NCBI GenBank assembly: GCA_900549275.1
Contig: URNU01000005.1
Location: 1 to 18,102 of the forward strand
DNA length: 18,102 nt
Source: an uncultured Collinsella sp.
GTDB taxonomy: Bacteria; Actinomycetota; Coriobacteriia; Coriobacteriales; Coriobacteriaceae
Direction of reading: 5' to 3'
How positions within the stretch are numbered: position 1 is the stretch's first letter; each line of letters begins with the position of its first letter. The notes beneath the pieces were generated by a model. The model did no database searches. It saw only the letters and a program-made list of their open reading frames with translations, and was not told where the DNA came from. Positions 1 to 7,658 of the stretch are shown in pieces. The position numbers and the translations under genes are program-made.

Positions 1-114
1 AGTTGTAGTACAAGAATTCGCCTTCGTTTAGCTTGTCTTACTGTTTGGCTGTATTTTGAGTCCTTCTTTTGTATTTGCGCGATAATAACTCCCATTGGCG
101 TTAGGGAGGACTTG
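1..114. other. 5' edge and coaE leader
   Basis: No complete gene is visible here. One plus-strand frame runs open from the window edge to a TAG at 29-31 and could be the last ten codons of an upstream gene, but it is too short to recognise. A possible weak promoter for coaE is TTGAGT at 56-61 with GATAAT at 81-86; the 19-nt spacer is long. The stretch ends in a strong ribosome binding site at 103-110. No terminator-like hairpin was seen. Confidence 0.3.
103..110 (+). promoter_or_regulatory. Ribosome binding site deciding the coaE start
   Basis: AGGGAGGA lies 4 nt before the ATG at 115. A TTG codon at 112 is in the same frame but would leave only 1 nt of spacing, so the ATG at 115 is the better start. 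The frame is open upstream to the window edge, so only the ribosome binding site fixes the start. Confidence 0.7.
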
Positions 115-756
115 ATGTTTACCGTTTTTGTCTTGGGCAATATTGCTTCGGGTAAGTCGACTGCCTGCCGCCATCTCGAATCTCGTGGCGCCATGCTTAT
201 CGATTTGGATGAGCTTGCCAAATCGCTGTATGTGCCAGGCTCCGATATCGTCAATGCCCTCGCGGAAGAATTCGGTTGGGACATTCTGGACGGGGAGGGT
301 GGCATTCGCCGCAATGTCCTCGCTGCTCGAGCTTTCGCTTCTCCTGATACAGTTGCGCGGCTCAATGGTATCGTTCATCCAGTTCTCATCGAACAACTGT
401 CACTGAGGATTCTTGATCCGGTTTGCTGCACGGTTTCGTCCCCCCGTTATCCCTTTGCGGTTGTCGAGGTTTCTGCTCCGACTGGTTTTGAGGACGCTTT
501 TGGCCTTGCTGATGAAATTGTGGTTATCAGCGCTCCTTTAGCAGTTCGTCGCGAGCGTGCCGTTCATCGTGGTATGGAGCCCTCTGATTTTGATGCTCGC
601 TCTGCATGCCAACCTGATGAGGCTTCGCTTTGCAATCTCGCTACGACGGTAATCGATAATGCGGCAGGCGATAATTCGCTCTTTGAACAACTGGACGCAT
701 GGCTTGCGCGCCATGGCTTCGGGGATGTAGCGGATAAGGAGGAGGCCGATGTCTAA
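115..756 (+). CDS. coaE: Dephospho-CoA kinase
   Basis: Encodes a 213-residue protein of the CoaE family, which phosphorylates the 3'-hydroxyl of dephospho-CoA with ATP in the last step of coenzyme A synthesis in the cytosol. A P-loop (GNIASGKST, about residues 8-16) follows the first beta strand. Then come the family's DELAKSLY segment (Asp start of the CoA-binding part), the RRNVLAARAF segment, and LNGIVHPVL, which matches the usual LN-x-I-x-HP signature. The lid region (RRERAVHRG) and the VIDN motif near the end are also in place. The usual VPLLFE segment is diverged here (VEVSAPTGFE), and a short segment before it looks longer than in typical members. The length fits the family (about 200). 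The ATG at 115 is chosen for its ribosome binding site. The 3' end overlaps the next gene by 8 bp, so the two are probably co-translated. Confidence 0.9.
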   Translation: MFTVFVLGNIASGKSTACRHLESRGAMLIDLDELAKSLYVPGSDIVNALAEEFGWDILDGEGGIRRNVLAARAFASPDTVARLNGIVHPVLIEQLSLRILDPVCCTVSSPRYPFAVVEVSAPTGFEDAFGLADEIVVISAPLAVRRERAVHRGMEPSDFDARSACQPDEASLCNLATTVIDNAAGDNSLFEQLDAWLARHGFGDVADKEEADV

Positions 757-1330
757 GACACGTTTCTTTACGTGGTATCGCGTGGCGTCACTTGCCGTTG
801 TGTTCGTCTTCGGCCTTATCTCCCTCGTGTATTCGTATGCTCCTGCTGCTTTCTTTAAGCCCCTGTATCCGATTGACTACGAGGTGTATGTAAAGCAATC
901 CAGCATTTCGCATAACCTGGATCCGTATCTGGTGTGCGCTGTCATTAAGTCGGAATCGAATTGGGATCCCGAGGCCGAGTCGAGTCAGGGTGCTCAGGGA
1001 TTGATGCAGCTGATGCCCGAGACTGCCCAGGATATGATCGCCAAGGGCCTTGTCGACGGTGGCGAGTATTTGGCCGACAACCTTAACGATCCGGCTACGA
1101 ATATCGAGTTTGGCTGCGCATACCTCTCGTATCTTCTAACCTATTTCAACGGGTCGACGGACAGTGCCATTGCCGCCTATAACGCCGGCATGGGCAATGT
1201 CGACGGATGGGCGCAGCAGAGCACGTCGCTTCATAATGCAATCACCTTTCCCGAGACGCAGGCTTATCTGATTCGCGTCAATAATGCCTGGGTTCGCTAT
1301 AAGACCCTCTATCCCGACCAGTTCGTATAG
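749..1330 (+). CDS. Membrane-anchored soluble-type lytic transglycosylase (SLT domain)
   Basis: Encodes 193 residues with an N-terminal membrane anchor (about residues 12-33, hydrophobic, preceded by Lys/Arg) and an extracytoplasmic SLT lysozyme-like domain. Lytic transglycosylases cleave the MurNAc-GlcNAc bond of peptidoglycan and form 1,6-anhydromuramyl ends. Visible family motifs are the catalytic glutamate in IKSESNW (Glu69), GLMQLMP (84-90), the DP-x-TNIEFG-x-AYL helix (about 114-126) and AAYNAGMGNV (142-151). The start ATG overlaps the coaE end and has a strong ribosome binding site (AAGGAGGAGG, 735-744) inside coaE. It is compact, with no LysM or other wall-binding module. It could act in wall turnover or in assembly of an envelope machine; nothing nearby tells which. 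The SLT assignment is firm and the physiological role is not. Confidence 0.88.
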   Translation: MSKTRFFTWYRVASLAVVFVFGLISLVYSYAPAAFFKPLYPIDYEVYVKQSSISHNLDPYLVCAVIKSESNWDPEAESSQGAQGLMQLMPETAQDMIAKGLVDGGEYLADNLNDPATNIEFGCAYLSYLLTYFNGSTDSAIAAYNAGMGNVDGWAQQSTSLHNAITFPETQAYLIRVNNAWVRYKTLYPDQFV

Positions 1331-1350
1331 GACTATGCCTGCCGCCTGCG

Positions 1351-1376
1351 TATACTGCAGATGTATGAGTTAGGAG
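1351..1376 (+). promoter_or_regulatory. Candidate uvrB promoter -10 and start-deciding ribosome binding site
   Basis: TATACT at 1351-1356 is a good -10 box; the -35 region (around 1328-1333, TAGGAC) is poor, so this is only a candidate. It would start transcription near 1362-1364. The ribosome binding site TAGGAG (1371-1376) lies 5 nt before ATG 1382. An in-frame ATG at 1361 lies between the -10 box and the expected transcription start and has no ribosome binding site, so it is rejected as the start. Confidence 0.4.
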
Positions 1377-1381
1377 TATCC

Positions 1382-3622
1382 ATGGCGGATTTTGAAGTTG
1401 AGCGTGTTGGCGGAGAGCTCAAACGTTTTGGCGTTGAGGGCTCTGATGTGCCGTTTAAGGTCGTGTCTCCCTATGAGCCTGCCGGTTCCCAGCCTAAGGC
1501 CATTGAGTCGCTTGTGCAGGGCGTGAGGGACGGAGACCGCTATCAGGTTTTGCTGGGCGTGACTGGTTCGGGCAAGACCTTCACGATGGCAAAGACTATT
1601 GAGGCCCTGGGAAAGCCGACGCTGGTCATGGCCCCCAACAAAACCCTCGCTGCCCAGCTTGCGAGCGAGCTCAAAGAATTCTTTCCCAACAACGCCGTGG
1701 TCTACTTCGTCTCGTACTACGACTACTATCAGCCCGAGGCATATGTACCGCAGAGTGATACGTATATCGAGAAAGACTCCTCGATTAACGAAGAGGTCGA
1801 GATGCTGCGCCATCAGGCAACGGCATCGCTGCTTTCTCGACGCGATGTGATTGTCGTCGCATCGGTCTCGTGCATCTATGGCATCGGTTCTCCCGAGGAC
1901 TATGCGGGCTTGGCACCGAACGTCGATAAGAAGGTGCCGCTCGAGCGCGATGACTTTATCCATGCGCTCATCGACATTCAATATGATCGTAATGACTATG
2001 ATTTGGCGCGCGGTACCTTCCGCGTGCGCGGTGATGTCGTCGACGTGTATCCGCCTTATGCGGAGCATCCGTTGCGGTTTGAGTTCTTTGGTGACGAGGT
2101 CGAGCTGATTGCCGAGATCGACGAGGTCACCGGCGAGATGCTTCGTGAGTACGAGGCTATTCCCGTATGGCCGGCCTCGCACTACGTGACCGAGAAGCCG
2201 AAGGTCAAGGCAGCCTTGAAATCGATTAGCGAAGAGTGCGAGAAGCGCGTGGCGGAGCTCAAGGCGACTGACAAGTTGCTCGAGGCACAGCGTCTGCAGC
2301 AGCGCACCGATTATGATCTTGAGATGCTCGAGACGATGGGCTTTTGCAACGGCATCGAGAACTACTCGCGTCATCTGGACGGTCGCAAGCCGGGCGAGCC
2401 GCCGTTTACCCTGATTGATTACTTTCCCAAGGACATGCTCTGCATCATCGACGAGAGCCATGTGACGGTGCCGCAGATTCGCGGTATGCATGAAGGCGAC
2501 CGATCGCGCAAAGTTACGCTTGTTGAGCACGGTTTTCGTCTTCCGTCAGCGCTCGACAACCGTCCGCTTCGCTTCGATGAATTTGAGGCAAGGATTCCGC
2601 AGTTTATCTACGTTTCGGCCACGCCGGGTGACTATGAGTTGCGCGTGAGTCAAAACGATGTTGAACAGATCATTCGACCGACCGGTCTGCTCGATCCCAA
2701 GATCGACGTTCGTCCAGTCCGGGGCCAGATTGACGATCTTGAGGACGAGATTCGCGAGCGCGTTGCCCGCAAGGAGCGCGTGCTGGTGACCACGTTGACC
2801 AAGCGCATGGCCGAGGATCTGACCGATCACCTGCTCGACGCTGGCATTAAGGTCAACTACATGCACTCCGACACGGCGACGATGGACCGTGTCGAAATCC
2901 TGCGAACGCTGCGCGAGGGCAAAATTGATGTTCTGGTGGGCATCAACCTGCTGCGCGAGGGCCTGGACCTTCCCGAGGTCTCACTGGTGGCAATTCTCGA
3001 TGCCGACAAGGAAGGCTTCTTGCGCAACCGCCGTTCGCTGATTCAGACGATTGGCCGTGCGGCCCGTAACGCCGACGGCGAAGTCATCATGTATGCAGAC
3101 GTTGTGACCGATTCGATGAAAGAGGCCATCGAGGAGACGCAGCGCCGTCGTGAGATTCAGATGGCATATAACGAAGAGCACGGCATTGTGCCCAAGACAG
3201 TGCGCAAGGCCATCAACGACATCTCAAGTTTTATTGCCGAGGCCGAAAAAACCGTGGGTTCCAAGGGGCGCTCGAAGGGCGACTCTCTTGGCCATGGCGC
3301 ATTCTATACGCCCGATGAGTCGGGTGAGGGCGGCGTGCCGGAAACGGTGGCGCCCGAGCAGACACTTGCGGAGCAGTTGGAAGAACTGCCGCATGACGAG
3401 CTTGTGCGGATCGTCGAAACCATGGAAGAGGACATGCGTAACGCTTCTGCCGCCATGGACTTTGAGGAGGCGGCGCGCCTGCGCGATGCCGTCGTTCAGA
3501 TTCGGGCGATGCTCGAGGGTGCGTCTGAGGACGAGACGATCGAGCGCTTACGTTCGCAGGCCCGCAAGGGTTCCACGTTCGCATCGGGCAGAAAACGCCA
3601 GGGTGCACGGTTTAAGAAATAG
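1382..3622 (+). CDS. uvrB: Excinuclease ABC subunit B
   Basis: Encodes a 746-residue UvrB, the damage-verifying helicase-like subunit of the UvrABC nucleotide excision nuclease; UvrA loads it and it then recruits UvrC. Domain order: a short non-conserved N-terminus (about 1-25), Walker A GVTGSGKTF (59-67), the damage-probing beta-hairpin segment with YYDYYQPEAYVP (112-123), helicase motif II DESH (357-360), ATPase motifs including VSATPGDYE, GINLLREGLDLPE and QTIGRAARN, and a C-terminal UVR helical hairpin (about 675-712) that binds UvrC. It is somewhat longer than the usual 660-700 because of the N-terminal extension and a Gly/Ser/Glu-rich linker before the UVR motif. The start at 1382 is set by TAGGAG 5 nt upstream. 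It sits 51 bp after the transglycosylase gene with a possible promoter of its own, and a strong hairpin follows it. I saw no convincing LexA box in front. Confidence 0.97.
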   Translation: MADFEVERVGGELKRFGVEGSDVPFKVVSPYEPAGSQPKAIESLVQGVRDGDRYQVLLGVTGSGKTFTMAKTIEALGKPTLVMAPNKTLAAQLASELKEFFPNNAVVYFVSYYDYYQPEAYVPQSDTYIEKDSSINEEVEMLRHQATASLLSRRDVIVVASVSCIYGIGSPEDYAGLAPNVDKKVPLERDDFIHALIDIQYDRNDYDLARGTFRVRGDVVDVYPPYAEHPLRFEFFGDEVELIAEIDEVTGEMLREYEAIPVWPASHYVTEKPKVKAALKSISEECEKRVAELKATDKLLEAQRLQQRTDYDLEMLETMGFCNGIENYSRHLDGRKPGEPPFTLIDYFPKDMLCIIDESHVTVPQIRGMHEGDRSRKVTLVEHGFRLPSALDNRPLRFDEFEARIPQFIYVSATPGDYELRVSQNDVEQIIRPTGLLDPKIDVRPVRGQIDDLEDEIRERVARKERVLVTTLTKRMAEDLTDHLLDAGIKVNYMHSDTATMDRVEILRTLREGKIDVLVGINLLREGLDLPEVSLVAILDADKEGFLRNRRSLIQTIGRAARNADGEVIMYADVVTDSMKEAIEETQRRREIQMAYNEEHGIVPKTVRKAINDISSFIAEAEKTVGSKGRSKGDSLGHGAFYTPDESGEGGVPETVAPEQTLAEQLEELPHDELVRIVETMEEDMRNASAAMDFEEAARLRDAVVQIRAMLEGASEDETIERLRSQARKGSTFASGRKRQGARFKK

Positions 3623-3627
3623 CGAAC

Positions 3628-3659
3628 AGGCCCCGAGTTCCCTGTGGAGCTCGGGGCCT
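3628..3659 (+). terminator. Strong hairpin terminator after uvrB
   Basis: A perfect 10-bp stem, AGGCCCCGAG (3628-3637) with CTCGGGGCCT (3650-3659), extends inward by four more pairs (one G-T wobble) to a 4-nt loop. A modest T-rich stretch (TGTCTTTT, 3661-3668) follows. It lies between two convergent genes. In the minus direction the T-run is weak, so it probably serves mainly uvrB. Confidence 0.8.
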
Positions 3660-3687
3660 ATGTCTTTTGCGCGCTGGAATTCGTGCG

Positions 3688-5328
3688 TTAGAGGTCTGCG
3701 ATCAGGGCTTCAGCACAACGGATGCCATCGGTGGCGGCGCTCATGATTCCGCCGGCATATCCGGCTCCCTCGCCGCAGGGGTAGAGCCCCGGGGTCGATA
3801 CGGCGTGGCATTCCCGGTCTCGAGTAACGGTGACCGGAGAGCTCGAGCGTGTCTCCACGCCGGTAAGAACGGCATCGGGGCGGTCGTAGCCTCGAAGTTT
3901 TTTTCCGAGTAGGGGAAGTCCTAGGCGGAGCGACTCGACGATATGCTGCGGCAGGGCTTCGTCAATTGCCGTCCAGGTCACACCGAGCGGATAGGTGGGC
4001 TTTACCTTTCCGGGCGCCTTGCTGGCGCGTCCTGCGAGAAAATCTCCGACGAGTTGCGCCGGTGCGTTCCAGTTGGAACCGCCCAGGCGATAAGCGGCCG
4101 CCTCACAGGCGCGCTGGAGCTCGATGCCGGCGAGCGGGTCATCGTTGGGAAGGTCCTCAGGCGTGACGTTAACGAGCAGGGCGGCATTTGCGTTGCGTCC
4201 GTCGCGGGCATTGAGACTGGCCCCGTTGACGCACAGATGGCACGGTTCTGAAGAGGCGGCGACAACCTGTCCGCCGGGACACATGCAGAATGAGAACACG
4301 CTGCGATCGTTGGGAAGATGGGCAACGAGCTTATAGGGGGCCGCTCCGAGCGCGGGATGACCCGCCGCGGGGCCATATTGCGCCCGATCGATATCACGCT
4401 GCGGGTGTTCGATGCGAACGCCCATGGCAAACGTCTTTTGAGCGAGGGCGACATCATGGGTTTTGAGAACCTCGAATACGTCGCGGGCAGAATGACCGCA
4501 AGCAAGGATGAGATGCTTTGTGTTGATTGACTCACTTGTCGTGTCCTGAGACGATCGGACGTCGATACCGACAATGGCACCAGATGTATCAGTGCGAATG
4601 TCAACGAGTTTCGTTCGATAGCGAACGGTCCCTCCGAGCTGTTCAATGCGCCGGGAGATGCTGGTAACGACGGCGGGGAGGATGTCGGAGCCAATATGCG
4701 GCTTTGCATCCCATAGAATATCGCGGGGAGCACCCGCTTCGACGAAGGTCTCGAGGACCAGCCGATGGGCTGGATTCTTGGTTCCCGTATTGAGTTTGCC
4801 ATCCGAGAACGTGCCCGCGCCACCTAAGCCAAATTGAATGTTGCTCTCGGAATCCAGGATGCGTTCTTTGAGAAAAAGATCGATGGCCCGTGAGCGGCGA
4901 AGGGCCGGATCGCCGCGCTCGATGAGCAGGGGCTTGAGGCCTGCTTCAGCAAGGGCAAGTGCTGCAAAAAGGCCAGCGCATCCGGCTCCAACGACGATAG
5001 GGCGTTCGTTAGGCGCTGCGACAACGGGGGTGGGGAACGAGGGCGGCTCGACTTCTATCATGCGGATGCGCGAGCGGTCGTGGTCGGAAATACCATCGAT
5101 AGCGATTTGTTCAAGACGAGGGGTCGACAGTTCGACGCGAAAGCTCAAGATAAAATGGACATCTCGTTTTTTGCGGGCATCGATTGACTTGCGATGGAGC
5201 TCGATAGTCTTGATTTGGGAGTCCTTGCACCGAAGGGCTCGCTTGGCAGCGCGTCTGCCAACGGCAAGGCAGGCGTTTTCGTCGCGAGCGTCATCAAGTG
5301 ACGCATGGACTTGGGTGATTTCGATCAT
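3688..5328 (-). CDS. FAD-dependent dehydrogenase, COG2509 type, function unknown
   Basis: Encodes a 546-residue flavoprotein. A small N-terminal alpha/beta domain (about 1-95) is followed by a Rossmann dinucleotide-binding motif (GAGCAGLFAALALAEAG, 114-130, ending in the acidic ERG that contacts ribose). Next come the hallmark GGAGTFSDGKLNTGTKNP segment (169-186), a CMCPGG segment, and a C-terminal second FAD motif (GLYPCGEGAGYAGG). These features match the COG2509 family of uncharacterised FAD-dependent dehydrogenases of usual length 460-550; the substrate is unknown. The ATG at 5328 has AAGGAG 6 nt upstream. The frame stays open further upstream, but that part translates to an Arg-rich sequence overlapping the preceding gene and is rejected. 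It is the last minus-strand gene of its group, separated from the flavoprotein gene upstream by an 80-bp gap with a TATAAT box and a hairpin. Two Cys-containing segments could be redox-active, but this is unproven. Confidence 0.85.
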   Translation of the reverse strand: MIEITQVHASLDDARDENACLAVGRRAAKRALRCKDSQIKTIELHRKSIDARKKRDVHFILSFRVELSTPRLEQIAIDGISDHDRSRIRMIEVEPPSFPTPVVAAPNERPIVVGAGCAGLFAALALAEAGLKPLLIERGDPALRRSRAIDLFLKERILDSESNIQFGLGGAGTFSDGKLNTGTKNPAHRLVLETFVEAGAPRDILWDAKPHIGSDILPAVVTSISRRIEQLGGTVRYRTKLVDIRTDTSGAIVGIDVRSSQDTTSESINTKHLILACGHSARDVFEVLKTHDVALAQKTFAMGVRIEHPQRDIDRAQYGPAAGHPALGAAPYKLVAHLPNDRSVFSFCMCPGGQVVAASSEPCHLCVNGASLNARDGRNANAALLVNVTPEDLPNDDPLAGIELQRACEAAAYRLGGSNWNAPAQLVGDFLAGRASKAPGKVKPTYPLGVTWTAIDEALPQHIVESLRLGLPLLGKKLRGYDRPDAVLTGVETRSSSPVTVTRDRECHAVSTPGLYPCGEGAGYAGGIMSAATDGIRCAEALIADL

Positions 5329-5334
5329 CGAGGT

Positions 5335-5340
5335 CTCCTT
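5335..5340 (-). promoter_or_regulatory. Ribosome binding site deciding the COG2509 gene start
   Basis: AAGGAG on the minus strand lies 6 nt before the ATG at 5328. This fixes the start within a frame that is open for a further 77 codons upstream. Confidence 0.75.
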
Positions 5341-5353
5341 AGATGCAAGAAAG

Positions 5354-5380
5354 GGGCCGCCCGGAAAGTTCAGACGGCCC
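5354..5380 (-). terminator. Hairpin between the two flavoprotein genes
   Basis: On the minus strand GGGCCGTC (5380-5373) pairs with GGCGGCCC (5361-5354), 8 bp with one G-T wobble, followed by CTTTCTT. It resembles a moderate intrinsic terminator for the upstream gene. It also lies about 25 nt before the start codon of the downstream gene, so it may act as a leader attenuator rather than a full stop. Confidence 0.5.
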
Positions 5381-5392
5381 GATTGCATTTTG

Positions 5393-5398
5393 ATTATA
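5393..5398 (-). promoter_or_regulatory. Candidate -10 box for the COG2509 flavoprotein gene
   Basis: A perfect TATAAT on the minus strand, 65 nt before the ATG at 5328. No good -35 hexamer was found at 16-19 nt spacing (AAGCAG at 17 nt), so confidence is moderate to low. Transcripts from here would carry the 5354-5380 hairpin in their leader. Confidence 0.35.
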
Positions 5399-5408
5399 GA
5401 CTGCGTTG

Positions 5409-6680
5409 CTACAGGCTGCTTGCAGCGCGAATCCCCGATATCCAAGCCCATGCAAGGTTGAAGCCGCCGCAGTCGGCGTCGATGTCGAGCGCTTCGCCGC
5501 AGACGTAAAGCGGGGCGCCTGTGGCGCCGCTCACGCAAAGATCGGGTGCCGAGACGCATTCGATAGATATGCCGCCACGTGTGACCTGTGCCGAGCGCTC
5601 CTCTGCCGTCCCTTTGACGGACAGTTTAAAGTGCTTGAGGATTGAGACCAGGTGGATGACATCGCGCGAGCCGGGATGGCACCGCTCGAATGCCGCACAG
5701 ACGATGTGTGAGAGCTGCGGGGCGAGCATGCCGTCAAGCCAGTGGGAGTTTCGGGGCGAAAAATCGCCAAGCACTTTGGCGCGCCGATTGAGCGTATCCA
5801 GCAGCTCATCTTTGGAGAAATCTGGAAAGAAGTCGAGCAAAACAGTGTCGCCTTGGTTGATGCGGCGAGATAGGTTGAAGGCGGCGACGCCTGAGATGCC
5901 GAAGGCGCGGAACAGCACTTCGCCGTCTTCTTGCCAGAGCTCTTCGTGACTGCGCGAGAGCGTTAAGCGGGCTCGGACGCGCAGACCATCCAGAGTTTCG
6001 AGCGCCGTCTGGTCGCCGACGACAGATGCCGACACGGGGCACAGGACGGGGTGCAGGGGCGCCAAGGGAAGGCTAAATACCTCGGCGATGCCGGTAGGGT
6101 CGCCGCCCGTAGCGATAACCACGGCCCTTGCCTGCAGGGTATCGCTCGTGCGAGGAGTATCGGCTAGCGCCTTTCGAAGCGAACGGAGCTCCGTCTTTCG
6201 GTCGCCGTGCTTTTTGGGTTTGAGTACATGAGCGGGACGATTGATCCGAAGCGTCCAGCCTTCGGAAGCCTTATGAGCTGCGATGACGTTAGCCCCGCAG
6301 AGCTGGGTGATACCCAGGCGCTCGCATGCATTGAGAAGCGCATCGCGCACCGACTCGGCGCGAAGGGAGCGCGGGTATAGGCGGCCTTCCTCACAGATTG
6401 TCATGATGCCCAGCGAGGAGAAAAAACTCTCGAGATCTTGCTCGGGTTGGGGGCCCATGATGGATTCGACAAAGGCGGGGTGGTTATATTGTCGAATGTC
6501 GATGGATTCGTTTGAGAGGTTGCAGCGGCCGTTTCCGGTTGCGAGCAGCTTGAGACCGCAGGCGACGTCGCGCTCGATGACGCAGACGCTTTTGCCGATG
6601 CGTGCCGCCGTAATGGCGGCGGCGAGGCCCGAGGCCCCGCCGCCGACCACCAAGACGTCATAGAAGGCGCTTGCGTTCAC
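5409..6680 (-). CDS. HI0933/BaiN-family FAD-binding oxidoreductase
   Basis: Encodes a 423-residue flavoprotein. An N-terminal GGGASGLAAA Rossmann motif (13-22) is followed by the family signature TGNGRCNLSN (48-57), a TRGGIS-type segment near the C-terminus, and a final FAD motif (CGEALDIDADCGGFNLAWAW, about 394-413). These place it in the HI0933/YhiN family, whose usual length is 390-430. One studied relative, BaiN of Clostridium scindens, has been linked to reduction of bile-acid intermediates, but most members have no known substrate and family membership does not show bile-acid activity here. The start is a GTG at 6680, directly after the TAA of the Mrp-type gene, with GAGG about 5 nt upstream inside that gene. 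The two are therefore almost certainly one transcript and translationally coupled. Confidence 0.87.
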   Translation of the reverse strand: MNASAFYDVLVVGGGASGLAAAITAARIGKSVCVIERDVACGLKLLATGNGRCNLSNESIDIRQYNHPAFVESIMGPQPEQDLESFFSSLGIMTICEEGRLYPRSLRAESVRDALLNACERLGITQLCGANVIAAHKASEGWTLRINRPAHVLKPKKHGDRKTELRSLRKALADTPRTSDTLQARAVVIATGGDPTGIAEVFSLPLAPLHPVLCPVSASVVGDQTALETLDGLRVRARLTLSRSHEELWQEDGEVLFRAFGISGVAAFNLSRRINQGDTVLLDFFPDFSKDELLDTLNRRAKVLGDFSPRNSHWLDGMLAPQLSHIVCAAFERCHPGSRDVIHLVSILKHFKLSVKGTAEERSAQVTRGGISIECVSAPDLCVSGATGAPLYVCGEALDIDADCGGFNLAWAWISGIRAASSL

Positions 6681-7511
6681 TTAGGCCTCGTCTGTCTCGT
6701 GCGGGGCGACGGCCTCAACGGCGGAGACGGCTTGGGGCAGCATGCCGGCGGGCAGCGCGGTTTCGACCTCTCCCTTGTCGCAGGCTTCGGCGAGCGCGGG
6801 ATCGATGGGCAACTGACCAAGGACGTCGAGATGATAGGTCTCGGCGACTTCGGGGAGCTTGCTCTTGCCGAAGACCTCGATCTTCTTGCCGCAGTCGGGG
6901 CACTCGATATAGCTCATGTTCTCGACAATGCCCAGAATCGGAACGTTCATCTTCTCGGCCATGTTGACAGCCTTGGCGACGATCATCGAGACTAAGTCTT
7001 GCGGGCTCGTGACGATGACGATGCCATCGACGGGCAGTGACTGGAAGACGGTGAGCGCGACATCGCCCGTTCCCGGAGGCATGTCGACCAACAGGTAGTC
7101 GATGGGGCCCCAAGAGGTTTCGCTCCAGAATTGCCTGATGGCGCCGGCGATGACCGGACCACGCCAGAGGACGGGATCGGTCTCGTTTTGAAGCAGCAGG
7201 TTGGAGCTCATGACCTTGACGCCGTGCTCGGAGATCTCGGGCAGCATGAGGTTGCCGAGGGCATGGACATGGCGTCCGCTCATGCCGAACATTTTGGGGA
7301 TGGAGGGGCCGGTGATGTCGGCGTCGAGAATGCCAACCTTGTTGCCGCGGCGGGCAAGCTCGGTTGCGATGGCACCTGTCACAAACGACTTGCCGACGCC
7401 TCCCTTGCCGGAAAGCACGGCGATAACGCGCTTGACCTCTGACAGTGTATTCTCTTCAAATTGCGACGGCGTTGTTTGTCCGCCGGCTGCTTGTGCGTGC
7501 TCGCAACCCAT
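6681..7511 (-). CDS. Mrp/NBP35-type iron-sulfur cluster carrier ATPase
   Basis: Encodes a 276-residue P-loop ATPase of the Mrp/ApbC/NBP35 family, cytosolic proteins that bind a [4Fe-4S] cluster and transfer it to target apoproteins. It shows the deviant Walker A motif GKGGVGKS (35-42), ILDADITGPS (61-70), the Walker B-like VDMPPGTGD (142-150), TSPQDLVSM and the cluster-binding CPDC (204-207) after ENMSYIE. It lacks the N-terminal MIP18-like domain seen in many bacterial Mrp proteins and so matches the short form. The first residues hold another Cys (MGCEHA). ATG 7511 is chosen because AAGGAG (7518-7523 on the minus strand) lies 6 nt upstream; the open frame upstream has no such signal. It leads the group followed by the HI0933-type flavoprotein. 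Confidence 0.92.
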   Translation of the reverse strand: MGCEHAQAAGGQTTPSQFEENTLSEVKRVIAVLSGKGGVGKSFVTGAIATELARRGNKVGILDADITGPSIPKMFGMSGRHVHALGNLMLPEISEHGVKVMSSNLLLQNETDPVLWRGPVIAGAIRQFWSETSWGPIDYLLVDMPPGTGDVALTVFQSLPVDGIVIVTSPQDLVSMIVAKAVNMAEKMNVPILGIVENMSYIECPDCGKKIEVFGKSKLPEVAETYHLDVLGQLPIDPALAEACDKGEVETALPAGMLPQAVSAVEAVAPHETDEA

Positions 7512-7534
7512 ATAAGACTCCTTATGAATTATGT

Positions 7535-7550
7535 TGGGACTAGGGTCCCA
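7535..7550 (-). promoter_or_regulatory. Palindrome in the mrp leader
   Basis: TGGGAC-CCTA-GTCCCA on the minus strand is a perfect 6-bp inverted repeat with a 4-nt loop. It sits between the candidate promoter (7569-7598) and the ribosome binding site (7518-7523). It could be an operator or an RNA hairpin; the regulator is unknown. Confidence 0.4.
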
Positions 7551-7568
7551 CGATATGACACGAGCGTC

Positions 7569-7598
7569 ATTGTACCCTCGTTTGCAAGCAAGAGTCAT
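7569..7598 (-). promoter_or_regulatory. Candidate promoter for the mrp-flavoprotein genes
   Basis: On the minus strand ATGACT (7598-7593) and TACAAT (7574-7569) are separated by 18 nt. The boxes match 4 of 6 and 5 of 6 consensus bases. The predicted transcript would start near 7562 and carry the palindrome at 7535-7550 in its leader. Confidence 0.45.
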
Positions 7599-7658
7599 TC
7601 GTGGTGTACCTAGCTGTATGACCTCGGCTGTTTGATAGCAAGTCGTGAATAGTCGGGT

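Noticed and set aside
1361..1381. An in-frame ATG at 1361 as the uvrB start
   Set aside because: It has no ribosome binding site and lies 5 nt after a candidate -10 box, so it would be at or before the transcript start. ATG 1382 has TAGGAG at proper spacing.
1370..2530. A 386-codon open frame antisense to uvrB
   Set aside because: It mirrors uvrB codons, matches no family I recognise and has no ribosome binding site or promoter. Typical long antisense frame in GC-rich DNA.
5329..5559. N-terminal extension of the COG2509 protein starting at 5559
   Set aside because: The extension is Arg-rich, overlaps the end of the upstream flavoprotein gene and lacks family similarity. ATG 5328 has a strong ribosome binding site.
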